From positions 1 to 64,000 of the forward strand of contig JAMYHL010000053.1 in NCBI GenBank assembly GCA_025531455.1: a stretch of 64,000 nt of DNA. The letters are read 5' to 3'. The position numbers and the translations under genes were made by a program. Below are positions 1-9,280 of the stretch, piece after piece. The number at the start of each line of letters is the position of its first letter. Positions within the stretch are counted from its first letter, which is position 1. The notes beneath the pieces are model-generated. The model had not been told where the DNA came from, searched no databases, and saw only the letters and a list, made by a program, of their open reading frames with translations. Source of the stretch: Apiotrichum sp. Y4204 (Eukaryota; Basidiomycota; Tremellomycetes; Trichosporonales; Trichosporonaceae).

Positions 1-477
1 TCTCTCCGGCGATATGCCGAGGCTGAGGCAGTCTTCTGCCAGTCATTGCCCCGGGAGCGGGGCCGTCCGATCCTATCGCCCAAGGGGTGGCGACGCCCGT
101 TCCTGTCGGTCTTGGGGCAGGACCATCTGATCTTGTCGCCCATGAGGTGGGGCGCCTGGCGGGTATGCGGCTACTCCTTGGAGTCCTAGGTGCGGAGGTT
201 ACAGCATATCCTCCGCATCCCTACCCATCATCGTACTCATATCCCTACCCATGGTGCGTAGGGACGTGTGTCCTACTCATATCCGTTCCCACCACGACAA
301 TCGATAGCGAGAATGGGTGCAGCGGCGCGGAGCAATGGCTTCGCCACTCCGACGACGAAGTGGGAGGGGCACCCCACGAGTACACCCCGGTTGACCGGCA
401 AACATCGTCTCCGCAATGGGCAACGATAGGAGGCAAGGAATCGCAGCCTCGACACTGGCGATTGTCGGCTGCCACAA

Positions 478-502
478 AATCGTCCGGGTATCCCGGACGA
501 TT
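478..502. repeat. 25-bp palindrome, copy 1 (covariant)
   Basis: Arms AATCGTCCGGG and CCCGGACGATT around spacer TAT; 11 of 11 pairs. It differs from the consensus arms (AACCGTCCGGG/CCCGGACGGTT) by a matched change in both arms, so pairing is kept. Confidence 0.95.
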
Positions 503-664
503 CCGACAGAAATCGCCCTCCTGAGGCGGCTGCGTCTTACTTGTCGCCGTTGCCCCCGGTGTCCTCTTCGCCGCTATCGGAAGCGAGAGGGGCAGCCGGG
601 GCTGTGGTGCCTGCTGCTCTCCTCTGTCATTTCGCCGCCGAAGGCTGCGCACCAGTCATGACGC

Positions 665-689
665 AACCGTCCGGGCTTCCCGGACGGTT
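665..689. repeat. 25-bp palindrome, copy 2
   Basis: Arms AACCGTCCGGG and CCCGGACGGTT around spacer CTT; 11 of 11 pairs. It lies outside the polyprotein frame. Confidence 0.95.
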
Positions 690-774
690 CCGGCCGAAGT
701 ACCAGCGCGGAGCGACTGTGTCCTCTCTTCCTTCTTTGCCGGCAGCGCGCACACAGCGGCGGCACCGATAGCCT

Positions 775-3700
775 CTACTCGATGTCGGGCAGTGTCGAAG
801 AGTCTGCCGGCCGCTGTCTCTGCCGCTCTGTCAGACTCTCCTCTCCCCCCCCACTCGAATAGGCCTGTCCTCGGGCCTCCTGTGGTTCCTCGACAGTCTG
901 TCTGGTTCCCAGGTCCACTCGCTCCCCGCGAATACGCTGGGGGCGATAAACCACAGGGTTCGGTCTCCCAAGCGGCTCGGTTCTCGGATAGAAACGTCGG
1001 AGCCGGTTGTGGCTAATCCTGCTAAGGCGTGTGTCGTTCATCGGAGCGCCGTCGAGTTCGGAGACGCGCACCGCACCGTAGGCGCCCACTTCTCGCACGA
1101 CGTACGGTCCCAAGTATCGGTCCGCCCGCCGCACCGCCATACTGTTGTCCTGTGCCGAATTGCGAACCAGGACCAGATCCCCCGGAATGAAGGAACGGTC
1201 GGATTGAGAGTGCTCTCGAGCCGAGTTGTGGTTCAGCACCGAGTACTCACGGGCGCCCTCTACTGCAAGCCGAGCAGCCGCTTGGTCCTCTGGCAGCCGC
1301 TCCAACTGTCGCGCTCTAGCGACTAGTAGGTCGGCTGTGCTCATCCCGTCCTCCCACCGCGAGACGAGGAAGGTGCCGTAGGTCGCATCTATGGGTAGGA
1401 TACTGTTCTGCCCATAGAGGAGGTAATAGGGAGTGTGGGAAGTAGTTCTCTTCGCCGTTGTCCTATCTGCCCATAAGACATAGGGCAGCAAACGGCCCCA
1501 CTGCGGTCCGCGTGTGCGCATCAGTTTGAATAGCGCCTCTTTGACCTGCGAATGCCCCCGCTCCACCATGCCGTTAGCAGCCGGGTGGTGGAACCCGGTG
1601 CGTATGAGCGGGATGCCGTAAGTCCTAAGACATTGGATAAACTCCTTTTGGAATTCTGGCCCGTTGTCTGTGCTCACGTGACCAATTAGCCCAAAGCGGC
1701 ATATGACGGACTTGAAGAAGAAGTCCGCTACTGCTGCCGCTGTGGCTTCTCTCAGGGCACAACCTTCTACCCATCCCGTTAGGTCATCCCTAACCAAGAG
1801 GATTGTCCTCTCTCCTCGGTAGCCCTCGGGCGTCGGCTGAGGACCAGGGTCCTCGGGCATCTTCACACAGTCAAGAGCCACACGACCAAACACCGTAGGC
1901 ACCGAGAGGATACGCCGCGCGTCCTCATACATACGCTTGTCCCTCGCCTGGCAATCTGGGCACGATCGCACCCATTGCCGCACGGAGGCTACCATGCCGT
2001 CCCAATGGAACCGATCGGCTACCGCCACATAGGTAGATTTCTCTCCCCTGTGGCCATGCTCCTCATGCAGTCCCCGCAGAACCTCCTTGATATCCTCCGG
2101 GCGAGCAAGCACAAGGGTTGGTATCCTTGCTTCCCACCCGCGGATTATGCGGCCGTTTTGCAGCCAACAGCTCGCTGCCAACTGCCTGATCGTGGCACGC
2201 TGGCGGCGTGTCATATCGGCACCCCACTCCTGTTTGTCAAGGAACAGGCCTACTTCTCGCCAGCGGCTTGGTGCGGGATAGTAGGTGGCGTCAAACATGG
2301 GACGGCCGGCCTCTTGACGAAACCGTCCGGGAAACCCGGACGGTTCTCTCTCTTCCCCTCCGCCGCCCGCGGAGGCGGTAGAGGCAACCGAGGCAGCGGC
2401 CGCGAGGACGACAGAGCCGCAATGCCTATCCAACCACTCCTCCGGATCTGTGTCGCTATCTGTGTCCTCTTCAGCCCTAGGACGTCGCGACAACCCGTCT
2501 GGTGCCTTGTGGCGCTCCGCCGGCACATGGCGCAGTATAAAGTCATTCAACTTGATATACCAACACCACCGAGCCTCCGCGGCCGAGGGAAGCACAGGCG
2601 CATTGATCATCTGCTTGATTGACGTGCAATCAACCTCGAGAATGAACCTTGTGCCATGTACCCAATATCGAACCGCACGCAGAGCAACGAACACGCCATA
2701 GAGCTCCAGCTTCGGCTGGCTATAGCGCTTCTGCACCTCATTGAAGTAGAACGACAGGAAGCGAGCTATATACCGCTTCCCGTCTGTGCCCATCTGTCCG
2801 AGAGTGACTCCGCACCCTTCGGTACTAGAGTCGACGGCTACGATAGGCGGCTCTTCCTCCACACGCTCATAATCGAGCCCGCGGATCGCCCCGCTGGCGA
2901 GCACGGCCTCCTTTATCTCTGCCATTGCTCGCTCTTCTGCGGCGCCCCACACAAACTCGTCCTGCGATCGCTTCGTCAAGAGAACTAGCGGTCTGGCTTT
3001 CTGGCCATAGTGGCTAACCCAGTTGCGGGCTATCCCTACAGTCCCAAGGAAGCCGCGGACTTCCTTCACTGTCCTGCAAGGTGGCCAATTGGCAACCTTG
3101 CTCAGGGCGCGCTTGGTAATGCGGCGTCCCTCTGCCGAACAGAGGTAACCGACCACCTCTATCTCTGGCACACCTAATTGGACCTTCCCTCCCGAGAACG
3201 TTCCTCCGTAGCGGCTCATCTTGTGCAGGACACGGTTCAATTGTACCGCATGCTCATACACAAACTTGCGCACGCCTGGTGCCTGTTCCTTAGGCCTCCC
3301 GTCGGCTCCCAGGTACTGTGTCCTGGGACCACAGATGACTACGTCATCGATATAGACATGGAGTGTCTGTTGCAGCTCCTCTGCGAAGACGAACGCCATA
3401 ACCTTCTGGAACGCGGCCACCGCATTCGTCCACCCTTGCGGCAGTCGCCGCAACCGCATGGTTCCCATAGGAGACTCGAATGTCGTCAAGTCTCGTGACT
3501 CGACATGCAGCGCCACCTGGTCATATCCAGAGAATGCGTCTAGACCGGTGTACACATGACAACCAGCAAGCACCTCTGTCATCTCGTCCATATGCGGAGG
3601 GAGCCCTGCGTCGCGAACAGTGACACTGTTGAGCTTCTGCAAGTCATGCACCAACCGCACCCGACCGTCCTTCTTCTCCACAGCGAAGAAGCCAGAACGA

Positions 3701-6700
3701 TAGGCCGACTGTGACCTCTCATACAAGCCCGACTCGATCTTCGACTTCAGATATGCGATGACCTTGTCGCGTGTCCGCAAAGGCAAGCGGATCGCTCTGT
3801 CCTGCCAAGGGCGGTGCTCTACCACTGGTATCTTGACCGGTGGTACGAACTCCTCTCGGAAGCCACCCTTCTCTTCTTCTACCCACGCCAAGGCCGCCTC
3901 GTTCTGCAAGAGCACTCCTGCGAACATAGCCTTCTCTCGGGTGCTCAGGTTGTCCCCGAGAGCACTGAACAACGCTTCTCGCCTTTCAGCAGTCAGACGA
4001 GTACCGGCGGGCTGCTTCTTCCACTCGGGCAACTGCAAGTCTACCGCTGGAAGGCCGGACCAGATGTCCTCCGGCTCTCGCATGAGCAGCTTGTCCTCCT
4101 CCGCCATGCCCGTGTTCACAGGCCTCTTCTTCTTCGCCACACTCTTATACACCCCGAGGACTTCCACCGCGTATCGCTGGCGAATTTCCTCGTCTAGACT
4201 CGAGCTGCCACTGCTCTCTTGCTCGAGAACAACGGCGGCGTCGGACTCGTCATCGAATTCCACCTGCAGTGCCTCCAGGAGAGATTCGACGAAACCGTCC
4301 GGGATACCCGGACGGTTGTCCTCCGACCACTCCGCCGCCGGGCCGCCTATCTCATACACACAAGCGGCATGGGACAACACTCCACTCGCGCCCTCTGTAC
4401 CCTCAGGAGACACGCCAGGGCCGGCCGTCACATGACCGACCCATATCATGCTCCCAGCGGCCGTGGAATGCAGCGCCATAATCCGCTGGTCTTCCTTGTC
4501 TGTGCCGCGGCCGAGAAGCCGCAGCTCTCCTAGCCGGAGAGACCGAGGCTTTCGTTGGGGACTGAAGTCCCGTACTGTAACCAGCGGTCCCGACACGGGA
4601 TGCATGGCCATCTCGACCGTGCCCTGCTCTGTGTTCATGGACATGACTCGACGGTTCCCACTCCAGTAGAAGTTGACCAGGTTCCGCGTAATGAACGGCA
4701 TTCCGAGGAACACTTTGTCCGCAGGAGCCGAACGGTTGACCCAGAACACATGCTGCGTGGTTACGCCGGCCACTGTGATAGCACCGACGAAGTAACCCGC
4801 CAGGGGACGCGGTTCCCCATGGACACCAGAAACCGAGAACGATATGTCGCTCCGGATCCCTACTGCCTGACTCTGGCAGATCTTGTCGAAGAACTCCGCC
4901 GACACCATGTTTATCTGCGATCCGTCGTCCACGATAACATGGCACGGCACACCACAGAGCACGGCAGCAACAAGCACCGTCCGTACAGAGAGAGGGAGAG
5001 GCCCATACTGCTCACCCCAGATCTCTCCTCCTCGGATATCCTCCTCGTCGCCCTCGAGTGCGGCATTGTGTGCCGAGACGTCCCCATAGGTTGTCTCCAC
5101 ATCTGCCGAGCAGATTGGGACTTCCTCTGACGGCAACGCCGAGGTCACAGAGGCACCAGCGACAGGCACCTCTGCCGTGGTCGAGGGCTCGGCTTTGGTC
5201 GGTCTTGCAGTTTCCTGCATGTACCGCACAAGCAATGGAGAGATTGCCATTATCTCCATCAGCGTCACCTCTCCCTTCCCGAGGGCAGGTGTCGCCAGGA
5301 GCTTGTGGCAGACCTTCCTCCAATCTGCCTCCCTCACGAGCAGCGAGTCCTTGGGAACCAAGCGCTGAGGCAGCCTAGGCTCCTCCGAGGCACTGGGCAC
5401 CACTCCTCCGGGCCGAGCAAACCTTACGGCCTTCGGTCCGCCCGGTGGTGCCACCGCCTTGGCGATCGTAGCAGAACCGTCCGGGTTTCCCGGACGGTTT
5501 GGCGCTTTGGTGGTCGGTACAGAAACCTCCGGGTTTCCCTGACGGTTCTTTGCCCGAGCCGCACCAGACACAGGAGCTACTGCCGCGGGGGCACCGTTCG
5601 CAGGAAATAGCCCCGATGTCCTCCCGGGCCGTCTCCCCGAGACTGCTGGCGCCTCCTTGCTATAGGGTGCCGGCCGGGGTGGGTTTGCCGCCGACGAACG
5701 TGTCGCAGCAAGAGCCGACAGAGTCCTCCCATCTTCTTGGGAGAGCAGGGCGGCCAGATGCTCTACCACTGCCTCCCGGAGATCTAGGTCTGACTCTTCT
5801 GCTTCCTCTGAGAGTCCCCAGTCATTGCCAAAACCAAACGGGAACTCCGGCTCGTCTCCGAATGTCGAGAATACTGCCCCTTCGGGGTAGTCTTCCCCTT
5901 CGAAGAACTCCTCCTCTTCCTCGTACTCTCCGGCCGCGAGGCCGTCAGAGTAGTCGTATCGCGGATCGCCATGCCCCGTGTGGCCAGACACCGACAAGGT
6001 CCTCGCCACCTCCGGAGCAGTAGCGCCGGATCTCGCCCTCGCCATTGCAGCCGCGTCCCCGACAAGCCGGAGCACCATTTGGTATGGCGTTTCCCCTTGA
6101 TCTGGGACGATTGCTCTGCCATCCAAAGGAGAGCCGGGGACCGACCAGCGGCTTGCCGAGCGCCACCGGCCGCTCTCTGTCTGGAGCCGGACTATCTTTA
6201 TCCAGCCCTTCTCGGCACACTTGTTTCGCTTCTCGCAGCGGAACTGAGGATGCCCGTGCTCCCCGCAGAAGTAGCACACCAGCTCGCCGCCGTTCCACCC
6301 TACGGCCCCGCGAGGCATCCGCGGCTCCTGCCCTAGCGGTGCTCCTCCGGGAGCCCCATAGGTCCTCCCCATGCCAGGAGAAGGAGCGGCCGGCCGCGCG
6401 TGTGCCAAACCTGCCGCTCCGTGCGCTGTCAACAACTGTCCGGATTTCCCGGACGGTTGCCGTCCGGCACCACCGAAGTAGGTAGGCTGGGGCAAGCGTA
6501 CCGATACTCCCAGCGCGTTGGCTTTCGCACCAACCCGCGCATGCGCGACCAGGTACTCCATCGAGCCGAGTCCGGAAGAGCGAGCAACATGGAATGCAGC
6601 CTGCTCTTCCTTCGCCAGCGACTCGCCGTCTCCCAGAGTGTCTCCTACAGAGGGCGCCCAGTACTGTGCGACTGTCGGACACTGCCTCTTCAAACTGGCA

Positions 6701-8127
6701 TGGAGCACGCCATACTCGGCAGCCGAGCGGGCGCGCTCTTCAGTCGTACCTCTCGGCACTCCCAAAGCCAACTTCCCCATCTTCTCCACCAACTCGTCGA
6801 CCGACATCTTGTCGGCCGACAAGGCGCCGCGCGAGCCATAGGCAGGAGGTCTGGTCTTCCCTGTCTCCCGTTCTGACTCCGCAGCAGACACTCGCTTCTC
6901 TTTCGCCTTCTGTGCCTCTACAGTGAGCAAGGCATGCGACACGAGGCTCGGTTGCACTCGTCCCGCTCGGCCGGCTCCCCACTCGTTCTGAGGATGGAGC
7001 ATCTTCTTGAGTGCCTCTGCGACCCATCTCCACTGGGGAACAGTCTGACCTGTCCACCCATGCTCCTTCTCCCAGTCCCTCCCGTAGCGACTCTCAACCA
7101 AGTCTCCTAGAGCGCTAGGGAGGCACGAGAAGAACAGTTCATCTGCGAACCGCTTCCCGCCTCCTCCTCTCTCGTGGCGTACGGCAAGCCGGCCGAACAG
7201 ACCAGTCAAGCGAACCACATCCTCAAAGGAAGACAGCCCTTGCAGCCCCAGTGCCTCTGCCGCGGTGCGGAAGTCCATTGACGACAGTGTGGCAATGCGA
7301 GTTCGGTCCGGGTAGCTATCCTTCAGGAAGGCTACGAACCTGTCCCAAGAGGATATGCCCCACACGGCCGTGGCGTCTTCCAATTGCTCGCGAACCGCGG
7401 CGCCCGTGTAACGAACGTACAGTGCGATCTTCTCCTCATCCCGGAGGTCTGCAGGAGCCTCGCGGTCGAACCACTCTAAGTGCTCAACCAACGAGGAACC
7501 TTGTCCGTCCCACATGCGTGCCTTCTTCGAAAAGGGGTCCGGTATAGGCTCCCGCCTCTCCGGCCGATCAAACCGCTCGACACGAGGGCCCCATGAGAAG
7601 TCTCTGTAGGGTGCCTCTCGGGGCTCCCCACCCGTAGGGTGGTGATGCCTCTCGTTCTCTATCTGCCTGTGTGTCCCCGAGGGCGGCTCCCGCGTGATTG
7701 GGTAACCACTCCTCGTCGCCCAATCCGTCCGGGTTTCCCGGACGGTTTGGTCACTTGTCTCCTCTCGCTGCGCCGCACTGTCGTGCGCGCTATCCTGCGG
7801 GGCAGGAAACCTTTCGGCTCCTCCTCCGAGGCCAGGATGCTCCCTCCTCTCCTCAGCAGACATGTCTGTGGTGTCGCTGTGAGGAGGAGGCTCCCTGTAC
7901 TCACGGAAGGCCGCCACATTCATCCTCGCCGCCGACTCCGCACTCCCTTCGGCGGCTCCGTACCCCTCTCCGTCCCTCTGCTCTACTACGTTGTCCGTTC
8001 CTCTCGCCATTGGGTATCTTATTATTAGCTTGGTGGGTATACTTTGTGTGTTCTTTGTTGTCGGTGGTGTCTTGCAGCATACGATAACTCGGTCGGGGGA
8101 AAGCGCAGGCGTCCGGCGCCGGCGCAT
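775..8127 (-). CDS. Ty3/gypsy gag-pol polyprotein, intact
   Basis: One continuous frame of 2450 residues from the ATG at 8127 (2411 residues from the ATG at 8010, start MARGTDNVV, an equally good start). It encodes the structural and enzymatic proteins of a retrotransposon. Approximate order, numbered from 8127: Gag in the first ~600 residues; a CCHC zinc knuckle (CYFCGEHGHPQFRC, residues 618-631); a long Pro/Ala-rich linker; an aspartic protease with VIVDDGS near 1066; reverse transcriptase with YIDD near 1595; RNase H with VAVDSS near 1753; integrase with an HHCC finger (about 2026-2066) and a DDE core (VSTDNGPEF near 2158, MVERGH near 2190); and a GPY-like segment (YLGPYVV). No chromodomain is seen. 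There is no frameshift between gag and pol, so Gag:Pol ratio control would have to be post-translational or otherwise. Six copies of a 25-bp palindrome are translated within linkers. Confidence 0.95.
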   Translation of the reverse strand: MRRRRTPALSPDRVIVCCKTPPTTKNTQSIPTKLIIRYPMARGTDNVVEQRDGEGYGAAEGSAESAARMNVAAFREYREPPPHSDTTDMSAEERREHPGLGGGAERFPAPQDSAHDSAAQREETSDQTVRETRTDWATRSGYPITREPPSGTHRQIENERHHHPTGGEPREAPYRDFSWGPRVERFDRPERREPIPDPFSKKARMWDGQGSSLVEHLEWFDREAPADLRDEEKIALYVRYTGAAVREQLEDATAVWGISSWDRFVAFLKDSYPDRTRIATLSSMDFRTAAEALGLQGLSSFEDVVRLTGLFGRLAVRHERGGGGKRFADELFFSCLPSALGDLVESRYGRDWEKEHGWTGQTVPQWRWVAEALKKMLHPQNEWGAGRAGRVQPSLVSHALLTVEAQKAKEKRVSAAESERETGKTRPPAYGSRGALSADKMSVDELVEKMGKLALGVPRGTTEERARSAAEYGVLHASLKRQCPTVAQYWAPSVGDTLGDGESLAKEEQAAFHVARSSGLGSMEYLVAHARVGAKANALGVSVRLPQPTYFGGAGRQPSGKSGQLLTAHGAAGLAHARPAAPSPGMGRTYGAPGGAPLGQEPRMPRGAVGWNGGELVCYFCGEHGHPQFRCEKRNKCAEKGWIKIVRLQTESGRWRSASRWSVPGSPLDGRAIVPDQGETPYQMVLRLVGDAAAMARARSGATAPEVARTLSVSGHTGHGDPRYDYSDGLAAGEYEEEEEFFEGEDYPEGAVFSTFGDEPEFPFGFGNDWGLSEEAEESDLDLREAVVEHLAALLSQEDGRTLSALAATRSSAANPPRPAPYSKEAPAVSGRRPGRTSGLFPANGAPAAVAPVSGAARAKNRQGNPEVSVPTTKAPNRPGNPDGSATIAKAVAPPGGPKAVRFARPGGVVPSASEEPRLPQRLVPKDSLLVREADWRKVCHKLLATPALGKGEVTLMEIMAISPLLVRYMQETARPTKAEPSTTAEVPVAGASVTSALPSEEVPICSADVETTYGDVSAHNAALEGDEEDIRGGEIWGEQYGPLPLSVRTVLVAAVLCGVPCHVIVDDGSQINMVSAEFFDKICQSQAVGIRSDISFSVSGVHGEPRPLAGYFVGAITVAGVTTQHVFWVNRSAPADKVFLGMPFITRNLVNFYWSGNRRVMSMNTEQGTVEMAMHPVSGPLVTVRDFSPQRKPRSLRLGELRLLGRGTDKEDQRIMALHSTAAGSMIWVGHVTAGPGVSPEGTEGASGVLSHAACVYEIGGPAAEWSEDNRPGIPDGFVESLLEALQVEFDDESDAAVVLEQESSGSSSLDEEIRQRYAVEVLGVYKSVAKKKRPVNTGMAEEDKLLMREPEDIWSGLPAVDLQLPEWKKQPAGTRLTAERREALFSALGDNLSTREKAMFAGVLLQNEAALAWVEEEKGGFREEFVPPVKIPVVEHRPWQDRAIRLPLRTRDKVIAYLKSKIESGLYERSQSAYRSGFFAVEKKDGRVRLVHDLQKLNSVTVRDAGLPPHMDEMTEVLAGCHVYTGLDAFSGYDQVALHVESRDLTTFESPMGTMRLRRLPQGWTNAVAAFQKVMAFVFAEELQQTLHVYIDDVVICGPRTQYLGADGRPKEQAPGVRKFVYEHAVQLNRVLHKMSRYGGTFSGGKVQLGVPEIEVVGYLCSAEGRRITKRALSKVANWPPCRTVKEVRGFLGTVGIARNWVSHYGQKARPLVLLTKRSQDEFVWGAAEERAMAEIKEAVLASGAIRGLDYERVEEEPPIVAVDSSTEGCGVTLGQMGTDGKRYIARFLSFYFNEVQKRYSQPKLELYGVFVALRAVRYWVHGTRFILEVDCTSIKQMINAPVLPSAAEARWCWYIKLNDFILRHVPAERHKAPDGLSRRPRAEEDTDSDTDPEEWLDRHCGSVVLAAAASVASTASAGGGGEEREPSGFPGRFRQEAGRPMFDATYYPAPSRWREVGLFLDKQEWGADMTRRQRATIRQLAASCWLQNGRIIRGWEARIPTLVLARPEDIKEVLRGLHEEHGHRGEKSTYVAVADRFHWDGMVASVRQWVRSCPDCQARDKRMYEDARRILSVPTVFGRVALDCVKMPEDPGPQPTPEGYRGERTILLVRDDLTGWVEGCALREATAAAVADFFFKSVICRFGLIGHVSTDNGPEFQKEFIQCLRTYGIPLIRTGFHHPAANGMVERGHSQVKEALFKLMRTRGPQWGRLLPYVLWADRTTAKRTTSHTPYYLLYGQNSILPIDATYGTFLVSRWEDGMSTADLLVARARQLERLPEDQAAARLAVEGAREYSVLNHNSAREHSQSDRSFIPGDLVLVRNSAQDNSMAVRRADRYLGPYVVREVGAYGAVRVSELDGAPMNDTRLSRISHNRLRRFYPRTEPLGRPNPVVYRPQRIRGERVDLGTRQTVEEPQEARGQAYSSGGGEESLTERQRQRPADSSTLPDIE
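2321..2345. repeat. 25-bp palindrome, copy 3 (in coding frame)
   Basis: Arms AACCGTCCGGG and CCCGGACGGTT around AAA; 11 of 11 pairs. It is translated on the minus strand as EPSGFPGRF in the linker between RNase H and integrase. Confidence 0.95.
4293..4317. repeat. 25-bp palindrome, copy 4 (in coding frame)
   Basis: Arms AACCGTCCGGG and CCCGGACGGTT around ATA; 11 of 11 pairs. It is translated as NRPGIPDGF between protease and reverse transcriptase, a different frame from copy 3. Confidence 0.95.
5475..5499. repeat. 25-bp palindrome, copy 5 (in coding frame)
   Basis: Arms AACCGTCCGGG and CCCGGACGGTT around TTT; 11 of 11 pairs. It is translated as NRPGNPDGS in the linker between zinc knuckle and protease. 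Confidence 0.95.
5524..5547. repeat. 25-bp palindrome, copy 6 (decayed, in coding frame)
   Basis: A degenerate copy 49 bp from copy 5: one base missing in one arm and one substitution in the other (AACCTCCGGG / CCCTGACGGTT around TTT). It is translated as NRQGNPEVS. Confidence 0.8.
6434..6458. repeat. 25-bp palindrome, copy 7 (in coding frame)
   Basis: AACTGTCCGGA and CCCGGACGGTT around TTT, with two arm differences. It is translated as QPSGKSGQL in the Gag linker before the zinc knuckle. Confidence 0.85.
7723..7747. repeat. 25-bp palindrome, copy 8 (third reading frame)
   Basis: The core arms CCGTCCGGG and CCCGGACGG around TTT are perfect, with one outer mismatch. It is translated as TVRETRTD near the Gag N-terminus, the third of the three possible frames. 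Confidence 0.92.
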
Positions 8128-8383
8128 AATTATAAGGCGTATAGTTTGCTTCTCTTCCTCTGGCGTCTCGAGTGTCCGGATCTTGGCGCTGCCCCTATTG
8201 GCTATGCACTACTGCCTCTCTTGGCAGAGCGGTCCGTGCGTGAGTCGCTGTCTCCTATTGGAGGCCGCAAGCATCCCAGTTGGCGAAGCCTGGCGGTGAG
8301 ATGCTTGTCCAGTGTCGAGTTGCGGTGTTGGCATGCTCCTATTGGCAGCCGGGTGGTGGTACGATAAGCGTGGTCGATGTTCA

Positions 8384-8735
8384 GGTCCGTCTCCGTTGGC
8401 TATGCCCGTCGGGGAGAACGGTCGTTGTTCCGGTCTGTCTGGTCCGTCTCCGTTGACTGTGTCGAGCGGGGGAGAACGGTCGTGTCGTCTGTTGTCTGGT
8501 CCGTCTCCGTTGACTATGTCGAGCAGGGGAGAACGGTCGTGTCGTCTGTTGTCTGGTCCGTCTCCGTTGACTATGTCGAGCAGGGGAGAACGGTCGTGTC
8601 GTGTGGTATCTGGTCCGTCTCCGTTGACTATGTCGAGCGGGGGAGAACGGTCGTTATGTGTGTTGTCTGTTGTCTGGTCCGTCTCCGTTGACTATGTCGA
8701 GCGGGGGAGAGCGGTCGTTGTTGTGGTCCGATAAG
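8384..8735. repeat. 57-bp tandem repeat array, about six units
   Basis: Units begin with GGTCCGTCTCCGTTG at 8384, 8441, 8498, 8555, 8612 and 8676, giving spacings of 57, 57, 57, 57 and 64. The middle units are nearly identical; the first unit and the 64-bp unit are diverged. Each contains a GGGGAGAACGGTCGT segment (GAGAGCGG in the last). The array lies between gag and the presumed 5' end of the retroelement. Confidence 0.97.
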
Positions 8736-9251
8736 CGGCGGTGTTCGCACACTAGAGAGAAGCCCCATACGAGGCTCCATTTTGTGGGGGTTTTACCTCG
8801 GCCGGCATAGGAGTAGTCCCCTCCGACGCCGTCGAGTCCTCTCTAGTGGTTACTGCTACGCGCCGCTCCATGAGTCTGTTGTCCGTGTCGTAGTACTGGA
8901 GGGCCGAGAGCCCTCCTCCCTCTCGTCTCTTGCTCGCGCGGTCCTTCTGTCATATGTGGTTGTCGTTTCATATGTCGGTGTCGGAGCAATATGCTCACGA
9001 CGACGCCGAGCCTTTCGGCGGCAGCACGGCCTGCAGCAACCACCTATGGTGGTTGCCTTGGCAGCGGTGACAAGCTAGAAGCCTGAAGCGGCCGACTCGA
9101 AGAGTTGGAAGGATCGTTTGGTGTGAGGGAGAGTGTGTGTGTGTCATAATGCTACGGAGGTCCTCGTCGATATGTCCTATAGTCTACGTATCCTATGTCC
9201 GCACGGCCCTATCGCCGTCTCCGTGCAACCCGCCCCTTCGCGGATTACAGA

Positions 9252-9276
9252 AACCGTCCGGGTAACCAGGACGGTT
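9252..9276. repeat. 25-bp palindrome, copy 9
   Basis: AACCGTCCGGG and CCAGGACGGTT around TAA, with one mismatch. It lies upstream of gag and forms a tandem pair with copy 10 at a 29-bp period. Confidence 0.92.
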
Positions 9277-9280
9277 ATGA

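Larger units (their letters stand above)
1..774. other. Retroelement 3' flank (noncoding or 3' LTR part)
   Basis: This stretch lies downstream of the polyprotein stop. It holds two perfect 25-bp palindromes (478-502, 665-689), a diverged ~59-bp tandem pair starting near 61 and 120 (both containing TCGCCCAWGRGGTGG-like sequence), and a purine-rich minus-strand tract at about 718-740. A stop-free minus-strand stretch (245-652) has no ATG near its start, and I do not call it a gene. Confidence 0.5.

Noticed and set aside
245..652. Minus-strand frame downstream of gag-pol containing an NRPGYPDDF-like peptide
   Set aside because: It lacks an ATG near its start and conserved domains; the peptide is simply a translated palindrome copy.
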